DNA of 64,000 bases, taken from Balaenoptera acutorostrata (taxonomy: Eukaryota; Chordata; Mammalia; Artiodactyla; Balaenopteridae). The stretch spans positions 62,711,006-62,775,005 of the forward strand of contig NC_080080.1 of assembly GCF_949987535.1 (NCBI RefSeq). The letters run 5' to 3'. The notes beneath the pieces were generated by a model. That model searched no databases and was not told where the DNA came from. It saw nothing but the letters and a program-made list of their open reading frames with translations. Numbering within the stretch: position 1 is the first letter of the stretch; each line of letters starts with the position of its first letter. The position numbers and the translations under genes were made by a program. Below are positions 50,733 to 62,030 of this stretch, piece after piece.

Positions 50733-52611
50733 GGGGAGAGAAGATGGCGGAAGAGTAAGACGCGGAGATCACATTCCTTCCCACAGATACAGTAGAAATA
50801 CACCTACACGTGGAACTGCTCCTACAGAACACCCACTGAACGCTGGCAGAAAACGTCCGACCTCCAAAAAGGCAAGAAACTCCCCCCGTACTTGGGTAGG
50901 GCAAAAGAAAAAAGAAATAACAGAGACAAAAGAATAGGGACGGCACCTGCACCAGTGGGAGGGAGCCGTGAAGGAGGAAAGGTTTCCACGCACTAGGAGC
51001 CCCTTCGCGGGCGGAGACTGCGGGGGGCGGAGGGGGGAAGCTTCAGAGCCACGGAGGAGAGCGCAGCCACAGAGGTGCGGAGGGCAAAGCGGAGAGGTTC
51101 CCGCACAGAGGCTCGGCGCCGAGCAGCACTCACCAGCCCGAGAGGCTTGTCTGCTCCCCCGCCGGGGCGGGCGGGGCTGGGAGCTGAGGCTCGGGCTTCG
51201 GTCGGATCGCAGGGAGAGGACTGGGGCTGGCGGCGTGAACACAGCCTGAAGGGGTTAGCGCACCACAGCTAGCCGGGAGGGAGTCCGGGAAAAAGTCTGC
51301 AGCTGCCGAAGAGGCAAGAGACTTTTTCTTGCCTCTTTGTTTCGCGGCGGGCAAGGAGAGGGTATTCAGAGCGCCGCCTAAACGAACTCCAGAGAAGGGC
51401 GCGAGCCGTGGCTATCAGCGCGGACCCCAGAGACGGGCGTGAGACGCTGGGGCTGCTGCTGCCGCCTCCAAAAAGCCTGTGTGTGAGCACAGGTCACTCT
51501 CCACACCTCCCCTCCCGGGAGCCTGTGCAGCCCGCCACTGCCAGGGTCCCGGGATCCGGGGACAACATCCCCGGGAGAACGCACTGCGCGCCTCGAGCTG
51601 GTGCAACGTCACGCCGGCCTCGGCCGCCGCAGGCTCGCCTCGCCTCCTCCGTACCGCTCCCTCCCCGCGGCCTGGGTGAGCCAGAGCCCCCGAAGCAGCT
51701 GCTCCTTTAACCCCGTCCTGTCTGGGCGGGGAACAGACGCCCTCAGGCGACCTACACGCAGAGGCGGGTCCAAATCCAAAGCTGAACCCCGGGAGCTGTG
51801 CGAACAGGGAAGAGAAGGGGAAATCTCTCCCAGCAGCCTCCGAAGCAGCGGATTAAATCTCCACAAACAACTTGATGTGATGCATCTGTTGAATACCTGA
51901 ATAGACAACGAATCATCCCAGATTCAGGAGGTGGACTCTGGGAGCAGGAGATATTAATTTTTCCCCTTTTCCTTTTTTTTGTGAGTGTATATGTATATGC
52001 TTCTGGGTGAGATTTTGTCTGTATAGCTTTGCTTTACAATAGCTTTATTTTACTTCACTATATTATAGCCTCTTTCTTTCTTTCTTTCTATTTTTTCTCC
52101 CTTTTACTCTGAGCCGTGTGGACGAAAGGCTCTTGGTGCTCCAGCCAGGCATCAGGGCCGTGCCTCTGAGGTGGGAGAGCCAACTTCAGAACACTGGTCC
52201 ACAAGAGACCTCCCAGCTCCACGTAATACCAAATGGCAAAAATCTCCCAGAGATCTCCATCTCAACATCAAGACCCAGCTTCACTCAACGACCAGCAAGC
52301 TACAGTGCTGGACATCCTATGCCAAACAACTAGCTAGACAGGAACACAACCCCATCCATTGGCAGAGAGGCTGCCTAAAATCATAATAAGGCCACAGACA
52401 CCACAAAATACACCACCAGACGTGGACGTGCCCACCAGAAAGACAAGATCTAGCCCCATCCACCAGAACTCAGGCACTAGTTCCCTCCACCAGGAAGCCT
52501 ACACAACCCACTGAACCCACCTTAGCCGCTGGGGACAGATACCAAAAACAACGGGAACTACGAACCTGCAGCCTGTGAAAAGGAGACCCCAAACACAGTA
52601 AGATAGGCAAA
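50733..52611 (+). promoter_or_regulatory. L1 copy 2 5' UTR, CpG-rich internal promoter
   Basis: A YY1-type motif AAGATGGCGGA lies at 50741-50751, 8 bp inside the element. That is the position used in human L1 to fix transcription start (known for human, inferred here). The interval 50980-51780 is a CpG island with many CGs and 'gccggggcgggcgggg'. A short T-rich part (about 51950-52110) precedes the conserved leader (52111-52611), which includes the SINE-like module discussed in the findings. The minus strand has a 157-codon open frame (51242-50769). Confidence 0.88.
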
Positions 52612-53505
52612 ATGAGACGACAGAAAAACACACAGCAGATGAAGGAGCAGGCTCAAAACACACTGGACTTAACAAATGAAGAGGAAATAGGTAGTCTACC
52701 TGAAAAAGAATTCAGAATAATGATAGTAAGGATGATCCAAAATCTTGGAAATAGAATAGACAAAATGCAAGAAACATTTAACAAGGATGTAGAAGAACTA
52801 AAGAGGAACCAAGCAATGATGAAAAACACAATAAATGAAATTAAAAATACTCTAGATGGGATCAATAGTAGAATAACTGAGGCAGAAGAAAGGATAAGTG
52901 ACCTGGAAGATAAAATGGTGGAAATAACTACTACAGAGCAGGATAAAGAAAAAAGAATGAAAAGAACTGAGGACAGTCTCAGGGACCTCTGGGACAACAT
53001 TAAACGTGCCAACATTAGAATTATAGGGGTACCAGAAGAAGAAGAGAAAAAGAAAGGGACTGAAAAAATTTTTGAAGAGATTATAGTTGAAAACTTCCCT
53101 AATATGGGAAAGGAAATAGTTAATCAAGTCCTGGAAGCACAGAGAGTCCCATACAGGATAAACCCAAGGAGGAACACGCCAAGACACATATTAATCAAAC
53201 TGTCAAAAATTAAATATAAGGAAAACATATTAAAGGCAGCAAGGGAAAAAAAACAAATAACACACAAGGGAATCCCCATAAGGTTAACATCTGATCTCTC
53301 AGCAGAAACTCTGCAAGCCAGAAGGGAGTGGCAGGATATACTTAAAGTCATGAAGGAGAAAAACCTACAACCAAGATTACTCTACCCAGCAAGGATCTCA
53401 TTCAGATTCGATGGAGAAATTAAAACCTTTACAGACAAGCAAAAGCTGAGAGAGTTCAGCACCACCAAACCAGCTTTACAACAAATGCTAAAGGAAATTC
53501 TCTAG
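52612..53505 (+). CDS. L1 ORF1 protein (RNA-binding chaperone), open
   Basis: An intact 297-codon frame encoding L1 ORF1p, the trimeric nucleic-acid chaperone that coats L1 RNA in cytoplasmic particles and is needed for retrotransposition. In order: a short basic N-terminus; a coiled coil at about residues 40-130 with leucine/isoleucine heptads ('[20 protein letters not shown]'); an RRM from about 134 ('[12 protein letters not shown]', then '[19 protein letters not shown]' at 189-207); and a C-terminal domain from about 229 ('[20 protein letters not shown]', 'YPARISF' at 258-264). Human ORF1p is 338 residues, with the difference in the N-terminal and coiled-coil part. The start ATG has A at -3 and matches the start position in copy 1. 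The stop is TAG. No disrupting mutation is seen; expression cannot be judged from sequence. Confidence 0.93.
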   Translation: MRRQKNTQQMKEQAQNTLDLTNEEEIGSLPEKEFRIMIVRMIQNLGNRIDKMQETFNKDVEELKRNQAMMKNTINEIKNTLDGINSRITEAEERISDLEDKMVEITTTEQDKEKRMKRTEDSLRDLWDNIKRANIRIIGVPEEEEKKKGTEKIFEEIIVENFPNMGKEIVNQVLEAQRVPYRINPRRNTPRHILIKLSKIKYKENILKAAREKKQITHKGIPIRLTSDLSAETLQARREWQDILKVMKEKNLQPRLLYPARISFRFDGEIKTFTDKQKLREFSTTKPALQQMLKEIL

Positions 53506-53563
53506 GCAAGAAACACAAGAGAAGGAAAACACCTACAATAACAAACCCAATACATTTAAGAAA

Positions 53564-56500
53564 ATGGGAATAGGAACATACATATCGATAATTACCTTGA
53601 ATGTAAATGGACTAAATGCTCCCACCAAAAGACACAGGCTGGCTGAATGGATACAAAAACAAGACCCATACATATGCTGTCTACAAGAGACCCACTTCAG
53701 ACCTAGGGACACATACAGACTGAAAGTGAGGGGATGGAAAAAGATATTCCATGCAAATGGAAATCAAAAGAAAGCTGGAGTAGCAATTCTCATATCAGAC
53801 AAAATAGACTTTAAAATAAAGACTATTACAAGAGACAAAGAAGGACACTATATAATGATCAAGGGATCAATCCAAGAGGAAGGTATAACAATTGTAAATA
53901 TTTATGCACCCAACATAGGAGCACCTCAATACATAAGGCAAATACTAACAGCCATGAAAGGGGAAATTGACAGCAACACAATCATAGTAGGGGACTTTAA
54001 CACCCCACTTTCACCAATGGACAGATCATCCAAAATGAAAATAAATAAGGAAACACAAGCTTTAAATGATACATTAAACAATATGGACTTAATTGATATT
54101 TATAGGACATTCCACCCAAAAACAACAGAATACACATTTTTCTCAAGTGCTCATGGAACATTCTCCAGGATAGATCATATCTTGGGTCACAAATCAAGCC
54201 TTGGTAAATTTAAGAAAATTGAAATCGTATCAAGTATCTTTTCCGACCACAATGCTATGAGACTAGATATCAATTACAGGAAAAGATCTGTAAAAAATAC
54301 AAACACATGGAGGCTACACAATACATTACTTAATAACGAAGTGATTACTGAAGAAATCAAAGGGGAAATCAAAAAATACCTAGAAACAAATGACAATGGA
54401 GACACGACGACCCAAAACCTATGGGACACAGCAAAAGCAGTGCTAAGAGGGAAGTTTATAGCAATACAAGCCTACCTCAAGAAACAGGAAACATCTCGAA
54501 TAAACAACCTAACCTTGCACCTAAAGCAATTAGAGAAAGAAGAACAAAAAAACCCCAAAGCCAGCAGAAGGAAAGAAATTATAAAGATCAGGTCAGAAAT
54601 AAATGAAAAAGAAATGAAGGAAACAATAGCATAAATCAATGAAACTAAAAGCTGGTTCTTTGAGAAGATAAACAAAATTGATAAACCATTAGCCAGACTC
54701 ATCAAGAGAAAAAGGGAGAAGACTCAGATCAATAGAATTAGAAATGAAAAAGGAGAAGTAACCACTGACACTGCAGAAATACAAAAGATCATGAGAGATT
54801 ACTACAAGCAACTCTATGCCAATAAAATGGACAACCTGGAAGAAATGGACAGATTCTTAGAAATGCACAAACTGCCGAGACTGAACCAGGAAGAAATAGA
54901 AAATATGAACAGACCAATCACAAGCACTGAAATTGAAACTGTGATTAAAAACCTTCCAACAAACAAAAGCCCAGGACCAGATGGCTTCACAGGCGAATTC
55001 TATCAAACATTTAGAGAAGAGCTAACACCTATCCTTCTCAAACTCTTCCAAAATATTGCAGAGGGAGGAACACTCCCAAACTCATTCTACGAGGCCACCA
55101 TCACCCTGATACCAAAACCAGACAAAGATGTCACAAAGAAAGAAAACTACAGGCCAATATCACTGATGAACATAGATGCAAAAATCCTCAACAAAATACT
55201 AGCAAACAGAATCCAACAGCACATTAAAAGGATCATACACCATGATCAAGTGGGGTTTATCCCAGGAATGCAAGGATTCTTCAATATACGCAAATCAATG
55301 AATGTGATACACCATATTAACAAATTGAAGGAGAAAAACCATATGATCATCTCAATAGATGCAGAGAAAGCTTTTGACAAAATTCAACACCCATTTATGA
55401 TAAAAGCCCTGCAGAAAGTAGGCATAGAGGGAACTTTCCTCACCATAATAAAGGCCATATATGAGAAACCCACAGCCAACATTGTCCTCAATGGTGAAAA
55501 ACTGAAACCATTTCCACTAAGATCAGGAACAAGACAAGGTTGCCCACTCTCACCACTATTATTCAACATAGTTCTGGAAGTCCTAGCCACAGCAATCAGA
55601 GAAGACAAAGAAATAAAAGGAATCCAAATCGGAAAAGAAGAAGTAAAGCTGTCACTATTTGCAGATGACATGATACTATACATAGAGAATCCTAAAGATG
55701 CTACCAGAAAACTCCTAGAGCTAATCAATGAATTTGGTAAAGTAGCAGGATACAAAATTAATGCACAGAAATCTCTTGCATTTCTATACACTAATGACGA
55801 AAAATCTGAAAGTGAAATTAAGAAAACACTCCCATTTACCATTGCAACAAAAAGAATAAAATATCTAGGAATAAACCTACCTAAGGAGACAAAAGACCTG
55901 TATGCAGAAAATTATAAGACACTGATGAAAGAAATTAAAGATGATACAAATAGATGGAGAGATATACCATGTTCCTGGATTGGAAGAATCAATATTGTGA
56001 AAATGTCTCTACTACCCAAAGCAATCTACAGATTCAATGCAATCCCTATCAAACTACCACTGGCATTTTTCACAGAACTAGAACAAAAAATTTCACAATT
56101 TGTATGGAAACACAAAAGACCCCGAATAGCCAAAGCAATCTTGAGAACGAAACATGGAGCTGGGGGAATCAGGCTCCCTGACTTCAGACTATATTACAAA
56201 GCTTCAGTAATCAAGACAGTTTGGTATTGGCACAAAAACAGAAATATAGATCAATGAAACAGGATAGGAAGCCCAGAGATAAACCCACACACATATGGTC
56301 AACTTATCTTTGATAAAGGAGGCAAGCATATACAGTGGAGAAAAGACAGCCTCTTCAATAAGTGGTGCTGGGAAAATTGGACAGGAACATGTAAAAGTAT
56401 GAAATTAGAACACTCCCTGACACCATGCACAAAAATAAACTCAAAATGGATTAAAGACCTAAGTGTAAGGGCAGACACTATCAAACTCTTAGAGGAAAAC

Positions 56501-57382
56501 ATAGGCAGAACACTCTATGACATACATCACAGCAAGATTCTTTTTGACCCAGCTCCCAGAGAAATGGAAATAAGTACACAAATAAACAAATGGGACCTAA
56601 TGAAACTGAAAAGCTTTTGCACAGCAAAGGAAACCATAAACAAGACCAAAAGACAACCCTCAGAATGGGAGAAAATATTTGCAAATGAAGCAACTGACAA
56701 AGGATTAATCTCCAAGATTTACAAGCAGCTCATGCAGCTCAATAACAATAAAACGAACAACCCAATCCAAAAATGGGCAGAAGATCTAAATAGACATTTC
56801 TCCAAAGAAGATATACAGATGGCCTACAGACACATGAAAGAATGCTCAACATCATTAATCATTAGAGAAATGCAAATCAAAACTACAATGAGATATCATC
56901 TCACACCGGTCAGAATGGCCATCATCAAAAAATCTAGAAACAATAAATGCTGGAGAGGGTGTGGAGGAAAGGGAACACTCTTGCACTGTTGGTGGGAATG
57001 TAAATTGATACAGCCACTATGGAGAACAGTATGGAGGTTCCTTAAAAAACTACAAATAGAACTACCATACGACCCAGCAATCCCACTACTGGGCATATAC
57101 CCTGAGAAAACCATAGGTCAAAAAGAGTCATGTACCAATATGTTCATTGCAGCTCTATTTACAATAGCCAGGACATGGAAGCAACCTAAGTGTCCATCAT
57201 CGGATGAATGGATAAAGAAGATGTGGCACATATATACAATGGAATATTACTCAGCCATAAAAAGAAATGAAATGGAGGTATTTGTAATGAGGTGGATGGA
57301 GTTAGAGTCTGTCATACAGAGTGAAGTAAGTCAGAAAGAGAAAAACAAATACAGTATGCTAACACATATATATGGAATCTAA
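53564..57382 (+). pseudogene. L1 ORF2 (endonuclease-reverse transcriptase), two nonsense codons
   Basis: One continuous frame of 1272 codons plus TAA (57380-57382), broken only by TAA at codon 357 (54632-54634) and TGA at codon 898 (56255-56257). ORF2p nicks target DNA and reverse transcribes L1 RNA in the nucleus. The endonuclease domain (1-239) keeps residues equivalent to the human catalytic set: N13, E42, D144, N146, D204, D228 and H229. The reverse transcriptase keeps '[20 protein letters not shown]', '[15 protein letters not shown]' and the FADD active site (D701, D702). The C-terminal Cys knuckle is CX3CX7HX4C (C1129, C1133, H1141, C1146). Copy 1 has AAG and TGG at the two stop sites, so both stops look like private lesions: TGG to TGA is one transition, AAG to TAA needs two changes. 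The first stop leaves an endonuclease-only 356-residue product. Neither a frameshift nor a missing motif is seen. Confidence 0.93.
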
Positions 57383-57779
57383 GGGAAAAAAAAAAAAAAA
57401 AAAAAAGGCCATGAAGAACCTAGTGGCAAGACGGGAATAAAGACACAGACCTACTAGAGAATGGACTTGAGGATATGGGGAGGGGGTGGGGTGAGATGTG
57501 ACAGGGTAAGAGAGTGTCATGGACATATATACACTACCAAATGTAAAATAGATAGCTAGTGGGAATCAGCCGCATAGCACAGGGAGATCAGCTCGGTGCT
57601 TTGTGACCACCTAGAGGGGTGGGATGGGGAGGGTGGGAGGGAGGGAGATGCAAGAGGGAAGAGAAATGGGAACATATTGTATATGTATAACAGATTCACT
57701 TTGTTATAAAGCAGATGCTAACACACTATTGTAAGGCAATTATACTTCAATAAAGATGTTTGAAAAAAAAAAAAAAAAA
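57383..57779 (+). other. L1 copy 2 3' UTR, poly(A) signal and tail
   Basis: Starts with a 21-A run (57386-57406) four bases after the ORF2 stop. A G-rich block follows (57477-57491), then a polyguanine tract at 57616-57645 with seven runs of three or more G separated by single or double bases, a strong G-quadruplex candidate. The canonical AATAAA is at 57749-57754 and the A tail starts near 57763. Confidence 0.9.
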
Positions 57780-57796
57780 AAGAACGGGTCAGAGAG
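57780..57796. repeat. Target-site duplication of L1 copy 2, right copy
   Basis: AAGAACGGGTCAGAGAG, identical to 50716-50732. Confidence 0.95.
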
Positions 57797-58449
57797 CATG
57801 CAGAAAGAAGGTTGCACAAAAATCAGAAATTTATTAGAGGCAAAAGAGAATTCCAAAGAATATAGAGATAGAAAAGGTTGAGGGTAGCTACTACCTTTTA
57901 GACTGAGGAAAGAATTTAACGAAGAAAGAAACAGAGGAGGGTTTCCTCCAAGACTGAGAGTCACTCTTCAAAGGAGAGGGAGTGGCTGCTGCCCACGAGA
58001 TGGGAGAGAAGGTGGCGAGGATCCCACAGGACAGAGCTGACTAGCAGGAAACCACCTTCTGGAGTGCCAGCCAGACCTGCTGGGGAAGGAACACACCACT
58101 GGGACATACCTGTGGCAACCTTGCCATAGAAGCCTGGAAGTAGCCTGCAAAAATAGCACTCCGAACCAGAAACAGACCTGCGCCTGATAATGACCTTGCA
58201 GTGTCCCTCCAGCACCCTCTGTTCATAATGCGTCACAGTGCAGCCACTGACCAGTGAGAAATGTTTACAGGGTTCAAGGCCAGTAGCACGAAGCAGTTCG
58301 AAGAAAAGTGGATTTGACTCTAAAGGGCAACCAATTAATAAACGGCAAAACGGTCATTGGGAAATGAGGCTGTAAAAGGCAAATAGGGGACCTCATTATC
58401 AGGGTCTTTATAAATCATGCCAGGTGTCATGGGCAGGATCCTGTGCATC
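57797..58449. other. Unassigned segment right of L1 copy 2
   Basis: Less AT-rich than its surroundings at 57960-58260. Phrases such as 'cctgataatgaccttgcagt' and 'ccctccagcaccctctgttc' look like an old LTR or other repeat, but I cannot name it. Three minus-strand open frames overlap here without domain resemblance. Confidence 0.35.
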
Positions 58450-58640
58450 CAGGAGCAAAGTAAAGTTCCTGTGCAAAACAATCAGGAAGGGTGCTTATTA
58501 AAAATACAGATTCTAGGCAGCATCCGTGGGAATTTTACTCTGTTAGGAGTCAAGAATGACAGTTTTTAGCCTCCATCTCTGGGGATTCTGATACAGATAA
58601 TCTTTCCTAGACCCCTTTAATAAGAAAGAGTGGTGTAGAT
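58450..58640. mobile_element. Possible MER5-type MITE
   Basis: 'gcttattaaaaatacagatt' and 'ctctggggattctgatacag' resemble MER5 elements, with unrelated sequence between them. Orientation and ends are unclear. Confidence 0.45.
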
Positions 58641-59514
58641 TATGAAGAACTCTTGAAAGGTTTGAAGCAGAGGAAGGCCATCCATGTATTTGTGTTTCAG
58701 GAAGAGTTTCCAACTGGAGATAGATGGTAATTTACAAGTATTAAAGGTACAACTGTTGGATTTTTTACTTTGTATGGATACCTTATTGAAGTTATTCTGA
58801 CTTGATATGCAGATAATTCGGTGGGTATATAATCAGTTTTTAAAAATATTAGACTTAAAATAACAGAAAACTAACTAAAACGCCAAAACAGTATCAAACA
58901 ACACAAATATCAAATAACACCTTTGTTATCGTCTGGCTTTTTGGCACCATTGGTAATATCAAGGCTATCTAACAATGTACAGTATTTTGTGCAAAGTGGA
59001 TACTCAATTAATGTTACTGAGTGATTGTCTTGCAGGCATTTCTAACTGACAGACATATTACTGCAAACTAAAGCAGTAAGACTTCTTTTCATTTAGCCGG
59101 ATAGGATGACTTGGACTCAGCCATGAGCAGTGTAAAGTACAAAATAATTTTCAAGATATTTGATAAGTCTCTATTTTGTTTCTAGGGAATTGGACATGTT
59201 TTCATTTGAATGAGAGTAGGAGAGTTCCTACACATTTTCATTTTAGAGCCTGCATACAAAAGTAGATTTCCTGACTATATTGTTTGTATGCCAAAATCAC
59301 TAAAATTTGTAACCATATAAGAAAAAACAGATAAAACTTATGATGTACAATTCAAATTCAAGATCAAATATTGATTACAAAGAATCAATAAATCCTACAT
59401 AAAATACTTAGACTAGTGCCTGACACAAAGTAGGTGAACAGTATATTTAATCTCATGGAATCAAGGAAGAGTAATAATGACTCTCATCTTGAAAATATAG
59501 GAGTTTCAAGTTGC
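58641..59514. other. Unannotated AT-rich DNA
   Basis: No gene or repeat recognised. Confidence 0.4.
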
Positions 59515-59615
59515 TATGGAAATGGCATAAACTTTGGATTCACACAGTCTCTATCATTTTTTTTTAGCTGTGTGACCATGAGCCATTTTACTTAACTTTC
59601 TGCACCTCACGTTTT
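59515..59615 (+). repeat. MIR relic
   Basis: 'cataaactttggattcacac', 'tagctgtgtgaccatgagcc' and 'tttctgcacctcacg' follow the MIR head and core. Confidence 0.7.
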
Positions 59616-59644
59616 TTTATACATATGTGCATACATACATGTTT

Positions 59645-59880
59645 ATAATTGAGAACTTACTATGTTAACATGTGTCAGACACTGTGCCAATCAGTGTATT
59701 TGATCTCACTTAATTATCTCATTTATTCTTTGAAATAAATCTTTAGCATACAGGTGAGGAAAGTAAGCCTCAGCCAAGTGAACTAAAACGTTTACTGTCA
59801 CAGGACTCATAAATGTGAGCACTGAGGCTCAAATCCAATCACGCTATCAACTGTTGGGGAATTGGGGCAACATCACTAAA
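59645..59880 (-). repeat. MIR relic, antisense
   Basis: 'tgtgtcagacactgtgccaa', 'cacttaattatctcatttat', 'caggtgaggaaagtaagcct', 'ctgtcacaggactcataaat' and 'ctgaggctcaaatccaatca' follow reverse-complement MIR. It faces the MIR at 59515-59615. Confidence 0.75.
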
Positions 59881-60069
59881 TTCACTCTGCTCCAGCCCCT
59901 GCCCATGGCTCTACCAGGGGAGTACAGGCAGACGTATGAAAAGCAGAAAAGACTCACATTTCAGCTTTGATTTCACAAAGTACAAGCAACCTTGTTAAAA
60001 GTGTTTGTACGTACTGAATTACTTGATAAGTCCTGGAAAACACAAATCTATTTTTCATTGAATTTATTC

Positions 60070-60160
60070 TTTATCTAAAAAATAAATATGTCCAGAATGC
60101 ATATAAACATATACATATATGCATACATATTATTGTATGTGTATATTTGTGTGTATGTAT
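60070..60160. repeat. Imperfect TA/TG/CATA low-complexity tract
   Basis: 'aaacatatacatatatgcat', then 'gtatgtgtatatttgtgtgt'. Alternating purine-pyrimidine sequence, much interrupted. Confidence 0.7.
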
Positions 60161-60224
60161 ATCTCTTCTATAGATCAGCTATCTAAAATATGCCCTACAT
60201 GCACACACAGAGAATATAAATGTG

Positions 60225-60350
60225 TAATAGTTATACCTCTCTCCTGTCTAAAACCATGAACTCCTGGTAGGGACCACATCTCATCTCTGGAACATAACAC
60301 CTGGAAATGAACTCAAAATATCTGTTCTCAAAAATATCTGTTGAATTAAG
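60225..60350 (+). repeat. L2 LINE 3' end relic
   Basis: 'aaccatgaactcctggtagg', 'gaccacatctcatctctgga' and 'atatctgttgaattaagt' follow the L2 3' end. Confidence 0.6.
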
Positions 60351-62030
60351 TATTTGAAAAGGGCCAAGTACACAATGCATTTTTCTTACCTTCTAAATAA
60401 ATCAACAAAATTGTGCTTAACAAGTACTAATTTTATTTGTATAATTCATGTCGGTCTAAAATAGGTAATATCTTGATTACAGAAAAACTGTTGACAAGAC
60501 TTCCCATGAGATTTTATTTGAGATTAAGTAGTGAGCTGGTTCTTAATACTATTAGGTAGAATTGAAGCTAGTTGATCATTTATACAAAACCAGTTTTAAT
60601 TAATGGCTTTGTGTCAACATAAATCAATATTTCTGTACCTTGCTAAAGGGTTTTTACATGTTCAACACATTTAAAACATTTTTGCACCATTTTAATAGAG
60701 CAAATGATAAAGAAAAATTTTAAAACACCTAAAAATCTCATCAATGTTAAAGGTAAGATTTCTTCTAGTTTTTTTCTATGAATATGTTCTAAATAACTAA
60801 GATAATATTCTACAAACAATACTGTATCTTGAATTTGTAGTTTTGGTGTACTTATAGGAAATATTTGTCAAGTATAACATTTTTGTTTAATAATGTATAT
60901 GTCAGCTTCAACGTGAAATGATATTTGTACTTTATAGTTTCGGGAAAAGTCAGGCTCAGCAACTTATTTGACACAACAGTTTCTAGACAGACCATCTTGC
61001 AAAGAACAAGTCTGAATTGCATGCCAGGTTTGAATGAATCCAAAATGCTTTGCTTTGCTTATATATTGGAAGCAACAGGGAATAGGAGGGAACATCTTCT
61101 GTGAAACGGTGTATTCTGTGCTGGATCTGTTCCCCCATGTTTTGAAGTATTTCAGTGTTTAACCTTTATTTTGCCCTAAAGGTGTATTCCTGGCTTATTG
61201 CTTATCTTACTTTGCTTAGGTATACTTTTGTACCATACTATCTATCCAAAATAATAATGAATTTCTTTTCTCTCATGTGAGCCATATAATATGTCATACT
61301 ACTCTGTAATATTGAAATATCACTTATAGACTATTTAGTGAGACTGAGGCTGGAAAAGTCATTATGCCAGAAAAATAATTGGTCTTCAAAAATTGAATGA
61401 GACATTTCAAGAGACTTTCTGGTGAAAATCTTCTATTAAACAATTATTACATGAAGTTCTTGATTAAAATTATCTAATATTTTTATGATTTTGCATTATT
61501 AGAAACCTTGGACTTACTAACTTTCAATTATGTTTTTATGAAATTATATTATCAAGAAAGTTTGTTAATTTTTAAGTATTTAGACATATGATTCTTAGTT
61601 TCCTTTTTGTACTCTTGCCTTTGGATCCAAAATGTTGGACATGGTGGTGAGAAAAACTCATTTTTCTCTGAAACTTTTTTCTTTTATTTCTTCTTTTTAT
61701 ATTCTTTACTGGATCAAATACACTTTATCTGAATGTTTTGCTTTCTTTTAAAGTTTTTCTTATGAAATTTTGAAATTTGCCTTTAATTCATTCTCGCAAG
61801 ATGTAAAGAATCACAAAAATAAATTTTACATGAAAAAATCATGTCCTAAATGGAATTATCTCATTAAAAATTAAATAATGTACCTAAAATTACTTTTTGT
61901 GGTTTTGAATGCAAATATAAAAAACAATACTATAAAGATTAGGATAATTATATAATCAAATCTGTATTTCCTTATATTATTATTTTCATTCTAAAAAGCA
62001 TCTATTGCCTAAGCTATATATAATATTTCA
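60351..62030. other. Unannotated AT-rich DNA
   Basis: No gene or repeat recognised. It forms the insertion site of L1 copy 3. Confidence 0.4.

Larger units (their letters stand above)
50733..57779 (+). mobile_element. L1 copy 2: young full-length LINE-1
   Basis: Complete structure: GC-rich 5' UTR (50733-52611), ORF1 (52612-53505), a 58-bp spacer, ORF2 (53564-57382, two internal stops), 3' UTR with AATAAA at 57749-57754, a poly(A) tail from about 57763 and a perfect 17-bp TSD. It begins at the expected first bases ('GGGGAGAGAAGATGGCGG'), so reverse transcription reached the 5' end. Retained CpGs in the 5' UTR and no net frameshift in either ORF support recent insertion. Confidence 0.97.

Noticed and set aside
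51408..51908. Overlapping 100-codon frames on both strands of the copy 2 5' UTR
   Set aside because: By-products of a CpG-rich untranslated region; the frames overlap each other and lack family resemblance.
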